From an uncultured Eubacteriales bacterium (GTDB lineage: Bacteria; Bacillota; Clostridia; UBA1381; UBA9506), in contig CABSKZ010000011.1 in NCBI GenBank assembly GCA_902478395.1, forward strand, positions 1 through 20,317: DNA of 20,317 nucleotides. Reading direction: 5' to 3'. Below the pieces are notes generated by a model, which searched no databases, was not told the DNA's origin, and saw only the letters and a list, made by a program, of their open reading frames with translations. Position numbers and translations under genes: made by a program. Shown piece by piece: positions 1-7,539 of the stretch; position 1 is the first letter of the stretch, and every line of letters starts with the position of its first letter.

Positions 1-1
1 A

Positions 2-172
2 TACCAAAATCCTTCGGATTTATGGTATAATAAGCGCAAAAGCGTTTACGATATGTTTCCAGCAGAAATAGTCGACGACGCGAAAAAAGTTCCGCTCGGC
101 TCGAAAACGTACGTGGCCGGAGACATGTTATATTTTTTGAAATTATCATATCATAATTGCGATACGGAATAA
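2..172 (+). CDS. 3' end of an unidentified gene (partial)
   Basis: A reading frame enters from the left edge and stays open for 56 codons to a TAA at 170-172. The 3' half has coding-like third positions and a protein-like composition. The C-terminal pattern is a V-P-L-G stretch, a short spacer, then Y-F-L-K-L-S-Y. It loosely recalls the C-terminal end of LicD/phosphocholine-transferase-like proteins, but this is only an impression from pattern and I do not assign a family. An ATG at 53 has no good ribosome binding site, so the gene more likely starts upstream of the window. The MATE gene starts 54 bp downstream on the same strand. Alternative reading: the first 31 bases are a hairpin plus an extended -10 promoter and nothing here is coding. 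Confidence 0.4.
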   Translation, partial: YQNPSDLWYNKRKSVYDMFPAEIVDDAKKVPLGSKTYVAGDMLYFLKLSYHNCDTE

Positions 173-226
173 ACAGCTAAAATTAGCACATACATTACAT
201 AAGAAATACCGGGAGAGTGACTTGGG

Positions 227-1636
227 TTGGAAAACATTAACGATTTGGGAAGCCAAAAGCTTTCCAGACTGATTATACGGTTGTCAATCCCAGCAATACT
301 GGGAATGCTGGTTAATTTGCTTTATAACATTGTTGACAGGATTTTTGTAGGAAAGATTGGGTCAGAGGCGCTTGGCGCCATTACTGCGGTAGCGCCGTAT
401 ATGACAATTCTGATGGGGTTCGCCGTTCTGGTTGGGACGGGTGCCGCTGCGCTGATTTCTATTAAACTCGGTGAAAATAAGCCCAAAATGGCCGCAACCA
501 TTCTGAGCACCTCGTTTGTGCTTCTGTTGATCGTTGCAGCTGTTATCATGATACCGTCCTTTTTCCTGCAGGACGCGATTTTGAAACTGTCCGGAACATC
601 GTATACCTCTGCGACAATGGTAGACGATGCCAAGGAATACCTATTCGTCATCATTATTGGTGTGCCCTTTCAGATTATCAGTCTTGGCATGGACCAAAAT
701 ATGAGGGCGGAAGGAAACGCCAAGGCCGCTATGTACGCAATGATTCTCGGCGCGGTAACCAATATTATCTTAGACCCTATCTTTATTTTCCTGTTTGGCT
801 GGGGTGTGCGCGGCGCGGCAATCGCTACCATTATTGGCCAGGCAATGTCTACGGGATATATCCTTATCTACTACTTTGGAAAATTTGGCCATATTAAATT
901 GAACCTAAAACGGTGCAATTTCAAGTATACCTTAAAAATCCTGACTCTCGGTATGCCGCAGTTTTTAATTCAAATTGCCAGCAGTGCAATTATGCTGATT
1001 TACAACAACAGTCTTGTCCGCTACGGAAAAATTTTGGACCCGGAGCGGGGCGCTGACGTTGCGCTTGCGGCCTTTGGCATTATCACCAGTGTTTCCATGG
1101 TACTGCTCATGCCGCTTAATGGTCTCAGCCAGGGCATTCAGCCAATTATCGGATACAACTACGGAGCGAAAAATTACCACCGTGTGAAAAGTACCTTTTT
1201 GGTTTCTATTTTTTACGCAACCATTTGGATGACCTTTGGCTTTCTCGTTGCGCAGCTGGTTCCAAAATATATTATTATGGCGTTTAACCACACCGATCAG
1301 GAGCTTCTGACCTTCGGCTCGCAGGCTTTGCGCATCATCTCCATATTCCTGCCGCTCGTCGGATTCCAGACGCTCAGTTCAAACTATTTTCTGGCGGTTG
1401 GCAAACCGCACGCCTCCATTTTCCTGAGTGTCTCGCGCCAAGTGGTTCTGTTTATACCAATCATCCTGATTCTTCCACTGTTTTTGCCGGACAACCTGAA
1501 GCTGTACGGTGTTATTTGGGCGTCTCCGGTTGCGGATGTTCTATCGGCCATCATCGCCGGCATATATATTTACTTTGAAATCAAGCGTCTCAACGGATTG
1601 GCACTAAAAAAATGTAAACCGGCCACGGCTAATTGA
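227..1636 (+). CDS. MATE family efflux transporter
   Basis: A 469-residue polytopic membrane protein with about 12 hydrophobic segments in two similar halves, the usual size and layout of MATE (multidrug and toxin extrusion) transporters. The N-terminal signature is typical of the family: a short polar start, then a Leu/Ile-rich helix with 'IPAILGMLVNLLYNIVDRIF'. The later G-V-P-F-Q and N-I-I-L-D-P-I-F-I-F segments are also typical. Family members export cationic or other small molecules in exchange for Na+ or H+; the substrate cannot be read from the sequence. Translation starts at a TTG (227) preceded by a GGGAGAG site at 211-217; no in-frame ATG fits better. The next gene begins 14 bp after its stop, so the two are probably co-transcribed. 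Confidence 0.93.
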   Translation: MENINDLGSQKLSRLIIRLSIPAILGMLVNLLYNIVDRIFVGKIGSEALGAITAVAPYMTILMGFAVLVGTGAAALISIKLGENKPKMAATILSTSFVLLLIVAAVIMIPSFFLQDAILKLSGTSYTSATMVDDAKEYLFVIIIGVPFQIISLGMDQNMRAEGNAKAAMYAMILGAVTNIILDPIFIFLFGWGVRGAAIATIIGQAMSTGYILIYYFGKFGHIKLNLKRCNFKYTLKILTLGMPQFLIQIASSAIMLIYNNSLVRYGKILDPERGADVALAAFGIITSVSMVLLMPLNGLSQGIQPIIGYNYGAKNYHRVKSTFLVSIFYATIWMTFGFLVAQLVPKYIIMAFNHTDQELLTFGSQALRIISIFLPLVGFQTLSSNYFLAVGKPHASIFLSVSRQVVLFIPIILILPLFLPDNLKLYGVIWASPVADVLSAIIAGIYIYFEIKRLNGLALKKCKPATAN

Positions 1637-1650
1637 AGACGGAGGGAAAT

Positions 1651-2682
1651 ATGATAAAAAAAACCACCGCATCGTTCATTTTGGTTGTCCTGCTCATTTT
1701 ATTTTTTGACATTGACGTGACACAGCTGACCGACAACGCCGTCAACTACCTTTTTCACAAAGAGGAATTAATGGAGCAGGCACAGCAGCCGCAGCTATCC
1801 TCCGGAACAATCACTGTGAATCAGAAAAGCGTCAGCATCGGCGACTCTCTGGATCAGGTACTCGGCACCTTCGGCGACGCGATGGATACGCTTGCAAGCG
1901 AATATGGCTTCACATGGTACGTGTTTCACAAGGACTACCACGATTACATTCAAATCGGCATGGACGGCGACCGCGCCGTCAGCGTTTATACCAATTCCCC
2001 AAACTTTGACTGCAAGGGCGTCCGGATGGGAATGAGTGTGGATGATGTTCGCTTCATTTTTGGTGAACCGATTGAATATATCCAGAAGGGTATGGTGCGC
2101 TACACGCGCAATTCTGTGGTGGGCGGCCAGCACGAGTGCGACTGGTTCGACTACGACGGTCTCTATATCAATGTATTTTATGACGTGTTTAAGAATAATA
2201 CGGTGACCTCTGTCCATATAATAGAAAAAGATACGGAAATGAAGCTGACCGGCAACTATGGCGCGGCTTCCTCCGCGCTTGCGGACAGCTTTGAAAAACA
2301 GAATTTTTATGCCGTCAACGCGCTGCGCGTCCGGGAGGGGCTGCCCGCCACACAGTGGAGCGACCAGATGCGCAAGGTTGCGCTTGGACACTCCCGCGAT
2401 ATGGCGGAAAACGATTACTTTGACCATACGGATTTGGACGGCAATAATATTCTCCAACGGGCACAGAAAGCCGGTGTAAAATTCTCCACGGTAGCCGAAA
2501 ACCTTGCTTCGGGCGGACAGAACGGCATTGTGATGCACGAGCTTTTGATGAATTCTGAGGGCCACCGCCACAACGTTTTGGGGGATTACCGTTTTCTTGG
2601 CGTTGGCGTCGCCTTTAATGAAGAGAACCGCCCGTTTTTGACGCAGAACTATTATTCGCCGCAAAAAATTGTCATCGGATGA
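1651..2682 (+). CDS. Membrane-anchored CAP-domain (SCP/PR-1-like, YkwD-type) protein
   Basis: A 343-residue protein. Residues 8-20 form an N-terminal hydrophobic helix (signal anchor). Residues about 50-190 match the pattern of the CAP-associated N-terminal domain, two similar copies of a G-x-S-x-x-x-V-x-x-x-F/L-G unit. Residues about 205-343 are a CAP domain with 'HSRDMAENDYFDH', 'AENLASGG' and 'SEGHRHNVL', the conserved His/Glu residues of the SCP/PR-1 fold. Bacterial CAP proteins of this kind are extracellular and linked to the envelope or spores; the molecular activity is generally unknown. The start chosen is the ATG at 1651 behind GGAGGG (1641-1646); a TTG at 1633 lies upstream but overlaps the MATE stop. 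It is sandwiched between the MATE and kinase genes with 14- and 18-bp gaps. Confidence 0.9.
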   Translation: MIKKTTASFILVVLLILFFDIDVTQLTDNAVNYLFHKEELMEQAQQPQLSSGTITVNQKSVSIGDSLDQVLGTFGDAMDTLASEYGFTWYVFHKDYHDYIQIGMDGDRAVSVYTNSPNFDCKGVRMGMSVDDVRFIFGEPIEYIQKGMVRYTRNSVVGGQHECDWFDYDGLYINVFYDVFKNNTVTSVHIIEKDTEMKLTGNYGAASSALADSFEKQNFYAVNALRVREGLPATQWSDQMRKVALGHSRDMAENDYFDHTDLDGNNILQRAQKAGVKFSTVAENLASGGQNGIVMHELLMNSEGHRHNVLGDYRFLGVGVAFNEENRPFLTQNYYSPQKIVIG

Positions 2683-2700
2683 TGGAAGAAGGAGAAGCAG

Positions 2701-3213
2701 ATGGAGAAAAATATTGTGTTTATCGGCTTTATGGGTTCCGGAAAAACAACAGTCGGAAGGCGTGTCGCCGCGAAACTTGGAATAGACTTTTATGATACGG
2801 ACGAATATATTAAAAAGTGTGAAAAGATGACCGTCCACGACATTATCAAAAAAAAGGGCCGAAAATATTTTGAGGGTACAGAGCGGTTTGCAATTACGAA
2901 TCTTGCAGAAAACAAAGACTGCCTGATTTCGACCGGCGGAAATACGATGCTTGATGCGCAGAACCGTGAGACGTTGAAAAAGAACGGCATTCTGTTCTGG
3001 CTGCGGGCCTCTGCCCAGACCGTTTACGACAACACAAAGAATTCTCATAACAAGCGGCCTGAAATCAGCGGTGCAAGCGTCGAAGATATCGACGCGATGT
3101 TAAAAGAACGCGAGCCGTTTTACAGGGAATGTGATGTCATTGTAGATGTAGACGCGCGCGATATGGATAAAATCGTGGAGACGATATTAGAGGAAATTAA
3201 ACAACGGATGTAA
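2701..3213 (+). CDS. Shikimate kinase-family protein with altered substrate-site residues
   Basis: A 170-residue P-loop kinase of normal shikimate kinase length. It has a Walker A loop G9-F-M-G-S-G-K-T-T17, the D32-T-D34 pair, a lid arginine in N-K-R119-P and the E-R137-E-P-F-Y motif. Numbering runs parallel to characterised shikimate kinases, so the exceptions stand out. Position 58, normally the shikimate-binding Arg of the 'F-R-x-x-E' motif, is Glu (GAG at 2872-2874). The 'G-G-G' at 79-81 is G-G-N (AAT at 2941-2943). If active on shikimate it would phosphorylate it to shikimate 3-phosphate in the chorismate pathway, but these two changes make a different substrate possible. The start is supported by AAGGAG at 2689-2694. 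No other aromatic-pathway enzyme adjoins it on this strand. Confidence 0.85.
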   Translation: MEKNIVFIGFMGSGKTTVGRRVAAKLGIDFYDTDEYIKKCEKMTVHDIIKKKGRKYFEGTERFAITNLAENKDCLISTGGNTMLDAQNRETLKKNGILFWLRASAQTVYDNTKNSHNKRPEISGASVEDIDAMLKEREPFYRECDVIVDVDARDMDKIVETILEEIKQRM

Positions 3214-3390
3214 TGGTCAAAACAAAAAAACATGGACGAAGGGACTTTCCACGCGAAAGCGTTGTGCCACATTTTTCCAGATTGTGAAAAAGCTCTGGCG
3301 TATGTTTCATAGTCATCTTCACTCCCCTATCTTCCACAAATTGCAGGATAACGATTATAACGATTTTTTACATAAGAAAGGTGTGTTAAT

Positions 3391-3732
3391 ATGGACGATT
3401 GTATTTTTTGCAAGATTATCCGGGGTGAAATCCCATCTAAGAAGGTTTATGAAGATGAACTGGTTTATGCCTTCCATGACATTGCGCCAGCCGCTCCGAC
3501 ACATATTCTGATCGTTCCGAAGGAGCATATCTGCTGCGCAAATGAGTTGGATGAGTCGCATGAGGGCCTGCTTGGCCATATTATATTGACCGCCTCTAAG
3601 CTGGCAAAAGAACTTGGTTTCGCGGAGGATGGCTACCGGATTATTAATAACTGCGGTGCCAATGCCGGACAGACCGTTTTTCATCTGCATTTTCACGTTC
3701 TTGCGGGAGATAAATTTACAAAGCTAGTTTAA
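3391..3732 (+). CDS. HIT family protein (HinT-like purine nucleoside phosphoramidase)
   Basis: A 113-residue protein with the histidine triad H98-L-H-F-H102 near the C terminus. The N-terminal C4-I-F-C7 pair is the zinc-binding pattern of many bacterial HIT proteins, and 'I-V-P-K-E-H' follows in the middle. The family hydrolyses AMP-lysine-like phosphoramidates and other nucleotide conjugates in the cytosol; the physiological substrate in bacteria is uncertain. The tail after the triad is short (A-G-D-K-F-T-K-L-V) and lacks the G-G-R and W-P-P-G ending seen in many HinT proteins. The ribosome binding site is AAAGGTG at 3377-3383. The 177-bp gap upstream has a weak promoter-like pair (TTCCAC at 3332-3337, TATAAC at 3356-3361) and a small GAAA-loop hairpin at 3251-3262. 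A strong terminator follows the gene. Confidence 0.92.
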   Translation: MDDCIFCKIIRGEIPSKKVYEDELVYAFHDIAPAAPTHILIVPKEHICCANELDESHEGLLGHIILTASKLAKELGFAEDGYRIINNCGANAGQTVFHLHFHVLAGDKFTKLV

Positions 3733-3737
3733 AATTC

Positions 3738-3782
3738 AAAATCCGCCTCAACAGATGAAGTCTGTCGAGGCGGATTTTTTTA
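3738..3782 (+). terminator. Intrinsic terminator after the HIT gene
   Basis: A 9-bp GC-rich arm (3741-3749) pairs with 3767-3775. Inside it, ACAGA (3751-3755) pairs with TCTGT (3761-3765) after a single mismatch. A run of seven T (3775-3781) follows. The reverse strand also ends with TTTT after the stem, so it can stop transcription from the convergent YeiH-family gene. Confidence 0.92.
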
Positions 3783-3878
3783 TGCGGAAATACGGAACTT
3801 CTTTTGAACTGCTTCCTACTATTTTTCCGGCTTCTGTTGTTCCGACTGGCAAGCAGAATCTGAGAAGGTTGTTTCGTT

Positions 3879-4886
3879 CTACCAAATTCCCATGAAGTGC
3901 TGCATCAACAGGCTAACACACGCTATGCCTACCCAGCAGCATAGCCCCATAAAAATTGGTTTTCCCCCGGTTTTTACCAGCTTGACAATATCGGTATTCA
4001 ATCCAATAGCTCCCATGGCCATTATGATAAAAAACTTGCTCAGGTTCTTTGTGATACTTACAAAAACTTCCGGCGGATTAAAAACTGTTGTAATCACAGA
4101 GGCCAAAACAAAAAAGAGGATAAAGAACGGAAAAATTCCTTTCAGACTGACTTTTGCTCCCGCCGTATTCTTTTCCTTCCGTGTCCGGACAAATGCCAGC
4201 ACCAAGGTTATCGGAATAATCGCGAGCGTACGGGTTAATTTCACAATGGTTGCGGCATCAAGCGTATTGCTTCCATGAATCCCGTCCCACGCGGCTGCGG
4301 CCGCAGTAACGGACGAAGTGTCGTTGACAGCAGTGCCTGCAAACAGGCCGAACCCTTCATTGGAAAGCCCTAATAAGCTTCCCAGCGTCGGGAATATGAG
4401 TGCCGCGAGAATATTGAATAGAAAGATGACAGAAATAGATTGTGCAATTTCCTCGTCGTCCGCCCCGATTACCGGCGCAGTAGCCGCGATTGCCGACCCG
4501 CCGCAAATGGAGGAACCTACCCCAATTAGAGTAGAAATTTTGGAAGGCATTTTTAAGGCTTTATAGAGCACAAAAGATAAAACGAGCGCGGTTGAAATCG
4601 TAGCGGCTATAATCGGCAGAGATTGTGCCCCGGTGCGCATAATGCTGGAAAGGTTCATCCCGAAACCCAGCAGAATAACCGCATATTGCAAAATTTTTTT
4701 CGAAGTAAACTGAATACCCAGCCCAAACCCGCCTTTTTCTTTAAAAAACAGGGTAATGACCATGCCAATTAAAATGGCAAATACCGGCCCCCCGACGATC
4801 GGCATCAGCTTTCCTAGAAACCACGACGGAACTGCAATAACGAGACACAACAAGATACCCTTCCAGTTATTTTTTACGAACTCCAT
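3879..4886 (-). CDS. YeiH family (UPF0324) putative sulfate/anion exporter
   Basis: A 335-residue integral membrane protein with about ten hydrophobic helices. It carries family-typical stretches: 'IVGGPVFAILIGM' near the N terminus, 'GVGSSICGGSAIAATAPVI' in the middle and 'GTAVNDTSSVTAAAAAW' later, and a C-terminal G-A-I-G-L-N-T-D segment. The family (Pfam Cons_hypoth698) is annotated as putative sulfate exporters, but the substrate is not established for this protein. I chose the ATG at 4886 because a near-perfect AGGAGGAGAG lies 4 bp before it and the protein then starts as homologues usually do. An in-frame ATG at 4970 would add 28 polar residues but has only a weak site. It converges on the HIT gene and shares its terminator. 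Confidence 0.92.
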   Translation of the reverse strand: MEFVKNNWKGILLCLVIAVPSWFLGKLMPIVGGPVFAILIGMVITLFFKEKGGFGLGIQFTSKKILQYAVILLGFGMNLSSIMRTGAQSLPIIAATISTALVLSFVLYKALKMPSKISTLIGVGSSICGGSAIAATAPVIGADDEEIAQSISVIFLFNILAALIFPTLGSLLGLSNEGFGLFAGTAVNDTSSVTAAAAAWDGIHGSNTLDAATIVKLTRTLAIIPITLVLAFVRTRKEKNTAGAKVSLKGIFPFFILFFVLASVITTVFNPPEVFVSITKNLSKFFIIMAMGAIGLNTDIVKLVKTGGKPIFMGLCCWVGIACVSLLMQHFMGIW

Positions 4887-4976
4887 TTGACTCTCCTCCT
4901 GCTGCCCAAATGATACTTCTTTTATTTCAGATATTATGTTCTTAAATCTGTCCAACACGTACTTTTTCATTCTTAT

Positions 4977-4994
4977 TTTAGCCTTGAAGCTAAA
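4977..4994 (-). promoter_or_regulatory. Inverted repeat upstream of the YeiH-family gene
   Basis: TTTAGC and GCTAAA arms are separated by 6 bp, about 90 bp before the chosen start. The short AT-rich dyad would suit a LysR- or MarR-type operator, but no regulator gene adjoins it and the role is inferred from position only. Confidence 0.3.
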
Positions 4995-5037
4995 TTTAAA
5001 TGACTGAATTTGTTTTAAAAAGCTTCACTTACATATG

Positions 5038-5077
5038 AAAAGAGAGCGTTTTCAATTTACAAGACGCTCCCTTTTTT
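5038..5077 (-). terminator. Probable terminator between the stalk-protein and YeiH genes
   Basis: Arms 5042-5052 and 5061-5071 form an 11-bp stem with one mismatch and one G-T pair around an 8-nt loop. On the minus strand it is followed by TTTT, serving the stalk-domain gene that ends at 5102. On the plus strand it is followed by six T, so it could also act in that direction. Confidence 0.7.
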
Positions 5078-5101
5078 GTAAGCTCTCCGCACAACAGTTT
5101 C

Positions 5102-6016
5102 TTATTCGGCAAGTTCCGCTTCTGTCATACTCTCTAAAAGCAGACGGTACGCGTTCATCAGATTAACCGCGTCTGTTCTATTATCCATGTTCTGAGAAAC
5201 AAAAAACCGTTCGATTTTATCCCCGTTTCTGACAGGGAACGCAATAATTGTTCCGTCCTCTTTGGCAACCAGCTTTTTCACCGCTTCATCAGACTGAATC
5301 CACTCCCAGGTCTGTGGGGAATATTCCTTAATTTCGTCACCAATGACGGCAAATAAACCATCTTTATTCATTAAGTTCGCAAAGCTCTCCGCCCCGACCG
5401 TACCGTCGTCAAAAAATACCGCGGATTCTCCCGCCGCAGCCATCAAGTTCATCTGTTCCGGGTACTGCGAGGCTGTTATAATATGAGAATTTGCTTTCGC
5501 CAGCGTTTTGGAAATTTCCAGCAGCTTATCCGTTCCATTCTCCGCTGCCGACGCAGAAATCAGCAACGTAAATGCCGGATTTGACGGTGTTTTAATTTCA
5601 ATATAGGAACCTTTGTTATACAGCGGCGAATTTCCGTAAAATTGCACCGTATAGTTTGCCGTCTCACAAACGAAACGAAGCGGCAGGTATACCACGTCAT
5701 TTATCAACTGTGCCGGGACGTCTACGCTTGCGTCCCCGCCGTTCACCTTAACGTTTTTATCGCCTAGGACAAAGCGGATATTCCCTTCATTCAACGAAAA
5801 AACATATACCGACTCTTCGGTGTTGGACAACGAACCGCCGACGGCATCTGTAAATTCCCATGCCGGAACCAGCGTCCTGTCCTCTACAATCACGGGCGCG
5901 TGTTCGAATTCCAACACGGTTCCGTCAACTGCAATTTGCATTTCTTCTGCAGCGAATGCAGAAATCCCACTTACCATCAATATTCCTGCCAACAGGATGC
6001 TCAACCATTTTTTCAT
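5102..6016 (-). CDS. Secreted stalk-domain (copper amine oxidase N-terminal-like) protein with uncharacterised C-terminal domain
   Basis: A 304-residue exported protein. A Sec signal peptide is visible (M-K-K-W start, hydrophobic core, A-F-A cleavage context near residue 23). It is followed by a stalk domain at about 25-135, with 'DRTLVPAWEFTDAVGG' and 'NDVVYLPLRFVCETANYTV', the usual 'R-x-L-V-P' and 'Y-L-P-L-R' motifs. These domains are common in Clostridia as wall-associated or display modules; the copper oxidase name does not imply oxidase activity. Residues about 145-304 form an alpha/beta-looking region I do not recognise. The ATG at 6016 is chosen for the GGGAGGA site just upstream; an in-frame ATG at 6061 would place the signal peptide internally. 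It follows the GerMN gene by 59 bp, probably in one transcript. Confidence 0.85.
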   Translation of the reverse strand: MKKWLSILLAGILMVSGISAFAAEEMQIAVDGTVLEFEHAPVIVEDRTLVPAWEFTDAVGGSLSNTEESVYVFSLNEGNIRFVLGDKNVKVNGGDASVDVPAQLINDVVYLPLRFVCETANYTVQFYGNSPLYNKGSYIEIKTPSNPAFTLLISASAAENGTDKLLEISKTLAKANSHIITASQYPEQMNLMAAAGESAVFFDDGTVGAESFANLMNKDGLFAVIGDEIKEYSPQTWEWIQSDEAVKKLVAKEDGTIIAFPVRNGDKIERFFVSQNMDNRTDAVNLMNAYRLLLESMTEAELAE

Positions 6017-6030
6017 ATTGTCCTCCCACT

Positions 6031-6044
6031 CCGGCAAATGCCGG
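6031..6044 (-). other. Small hairpin just upstream of the stalk-protein ribosome binding site
   Basis: CCGGCA and TGCCGG are perfect arms separated by AA, ending 4 bp before the GGGAGGA site of the stalk-domain gene, in the gap after the GerMN gene. No T-run follows. It could be an RNA processing or stability element, or chance. Confidence 0.35.
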
Positions 6045-6075
6045 ACATATTTATTTTTCACCGACCTGAACCGCG

Positions 6076-7023
6076 TCAGGATTTGCTAATCATGCTGACG
6101 TCACGTTCAATCGGTTCGTTAAATATCAGATGAATGAATACATCCTTTTTTTCACCCTCTATCAGGAACTGGACCTTATCCACGTTTGACAGCTCCGTCA
6201 GAGAATTCACAATGGAGTAAACCGTCATCTGTTCTCCCGCGCTGCCGCCCCCGTGCTTCGTGATAAACTCATTGGACAGATTGACAAAGCAGACGCCATC
6301 CTTTGTTTCAACTGAACGGATTTTGGTTTCCGCTGGAACCGTTTTATAAAGTTTTTCTTTTTTCGGGCCACGAATCAGTTCCGTAACAATCATTTTTTCC
6401 ATGGACTCGCCCTTTGGCACCTTAATTCGCCGGATTTCCGGTACCAGATACATCGCGTCCGCGTCGCTGAAGTACAGTGTTACATTGGCTTCGTCCTGAT
6501 TAAGCGCGTCCGCGTCGAATATCAGGTCGTTGTCCTTAACCGCTCCGCTTTTTTTGCCGTCCTGTCCGGTAAGCTCCTCTCCTTCCACCAGAACCTTAAC
6601 CCGTTCGATTCCGTGAATGGAACACAGTGATTTTACGATGGACGACGCGGCGAGTACGTCCTGAATACCTTCTGTATTATAAAACTCCTTTGACAAATCC
6701 ACTGTTGCGCTGCCTTTGTCAACTTCCAAGGATAAGAGGCTGGTTCCGGCGCGAATTGCGCGTGTGTTTTCCTGTGCCTTCGGACCTTCCAGCAGCTTGT
6801 TTATCACGTATTCCGGCAGTTCCTCATAAGCGACATTTTTCACGTCAAGCTTTTCTTCCACAAGATCTGTCCCGTCCTTATTTGCAAAATATAGGTTGAC
6901 AAAATCCTGCTTTTCCTTTTGCCCGACGCTGCTTTGCGGGCCGCCAGCGTTACAGCCAGCTATGAATACCAGAAGCGCCGTCATAAGAACTGCGGCGATT
7001 CCGACGATATGTCTGATTCTCAC
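6076..7023 (-). CDS. GerMN-domain lipoprotein (GerM-like)
   Basis: A 315-residue lipoprotein. The basic start and hydrophobic segment end in a lipobox (F-I-A-G-C, Cys24), so it should be lipidated and anchored on the outer face of the membrane. Two GerMN domains follow, at about 50-165 and 180-300. Each has an N-L-Y-F / T-L-Y-F strand, an 'L-L-E-G-P-K' or 'L-I-R-G-P-K' helix end, a V-D-L-S / V-N-L-S strand and a final V-L-V-E-G-E / F-L-I-E-G-E strand. In Bacillus, GerM acts in sporulation and germination, helping hold the engulfment complex; a sporulation role here is inferred only. The start is a GTG at 7023, with GAGGAGGAAC immediately upstream; no ATG fits as well. A clear promoter lies at 7057-7084. 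Confidence 0.9.
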   Translation of the reverse strand: MRIRHIVGIAAVLMTALLVFIAGCNAGGPQSSVGQKEKQDFVNLYFANKDGTDLVEEKLDVKNVAYEELPEYVINKLLEGPKAQENTRAIRAGTSLLSLEVDKGSATVDLSKEFYNTEGIQDVLAASSIVKSLCSIHGIERVKVLVEGEELTGQDGKKSGAVKDNDLIFDADALNQDEANVTLYFSDADAMYLVPEIRRIKVPKGESMEKMIVTELIRGPKKEKLYKTVPAETKIRSVETKDGVCFVNLSNEFITKHGGGSAGEQMTVYSIVNSLTELSNVDKVQFLIEGEKKDVFIHLIFNEPIERDVSMISKS

Positions 7024-7056
7024 TTTGCGTTCCTCCTCGAATAAATATCCGATTTT

Positions 7057-7084
7057 ATTATACAGGAAAATCATTAAAAAACAA
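7057..7084 (-). promoter_or_regulatory. Sigma-A type promoter for the GerMN gene
   Basis: Read on the minus strand, TTGTTT (7079-7084) and a perfect TATAAT (7057-7062) are separated by 16 bp. They lie 34 bp before the GTG start. Confidence 0.7.
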
Positions 7085-7128
7085 TAACAGATGTATTAAA
7101 AATAGTTACGCCGCACCAGATATTATAC

Positions 7129-7183
7129 AAAAAAAGCACCCAAAGACTTCAATAAGGGGGGATTTATATTGTCTTTGGGCACA
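7129..7183 (-). terminator. Intrinsic terminator after zapA
   Basis: On the minus strand, arms 7171-7180 and 7138-7147 pair over nine perfect base pairs (CCCAAAGAC/GTCTTTGGG), extended by wobble pairs. The loop is about 23 nt and seven T follow (7129-7135). It closes the carD-zapA unit. Confidence 0.85.
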
Positions 7184-7207
7184 GTGCTATATAAAATTTA
7201 CGTTCGT

Positions 7208-7516
7208 TCAAGCTTTGATTTTCTTTTTCAGTTCTTCAATTTCCTGCTGTAATGCTTCAATTTTATCAGTATATTCTATCACCGTTTTAATATATTCGTC
7301 TTCCTTCCGCTTCATCTTGCAGTACTCATCTGCGGAGTTGAGCGCAGTCAAAACAGCAACCATTGCTGTGCTCAGCCGGCTGTTCTGCTTCAGGACAGCG
7401 GACATCTGCCTATCGACGAAATCCGCAACCTCCAGCATATATTCTCTTGATTCTTCCGAGACCAATGTATAATCCTTATCGCCGATTTTGACCGTAAGTC
7501 TGTTTTTTTCCGCCAT
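7208..7516 (-). CDS. zapA: Cell division protein ZapA
   Basis: A 102-residue protein of the usual ZapA size. The N-terminal part carries 'V-K-I-G-D-K-D-Y-T-L' and 'E-S-R-E-Y-M-L-E-V-A-D-F-V-D-R-Q-M', the start of the ZapA globular domain. The C-terminal third (about 70-102) is a charged heptad-like coiled coil ending in E-E-L-K-K-K-I. ZapA binds FtsZ in the cytosol and promotes protofilament bundling at the Z-ring. The ribosome binding site is GGGAG about 7 bp before the ATG. The gene lies 23 bp after carD on the same strand and is followed by a terminator, so the two most likely share the carD promoter. Confidence 0.93.
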   Translation of the reverse strand: MAEKNRLTVKIGDKDYTLVSEESREYMLEVADFVDRQMSAVLKQNSRLSTAMVAVLTALNSADEYCKMKRKEDEYIKTVIEYTDKIEALQQEIEELKKKIKA

Positions 7517-7539
7517 ATCATCACTCCCGCAATGAACCG

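Noticed and set aside
1795..3048. 417-codon open frame on the minus strand
   Set aside because: It is antisense to the CAP and kinase genes, both with clear motifs and ribosome binding sites. Its product is rich in His/Arg/Val without family features, typical of a shadow frame.
3251..3262. ACGC-GAAA-GCGT hairpin after the kinase gene as a terminator
   Set aside because: Short stem, and the T-run begins about 10 bases later; too weak to call.
7154..7161. Run of six G in the zapA terminator loop
   Set aside because: A single short G-run inside the loop; not enough for a quadruplex and explained by the terminator.
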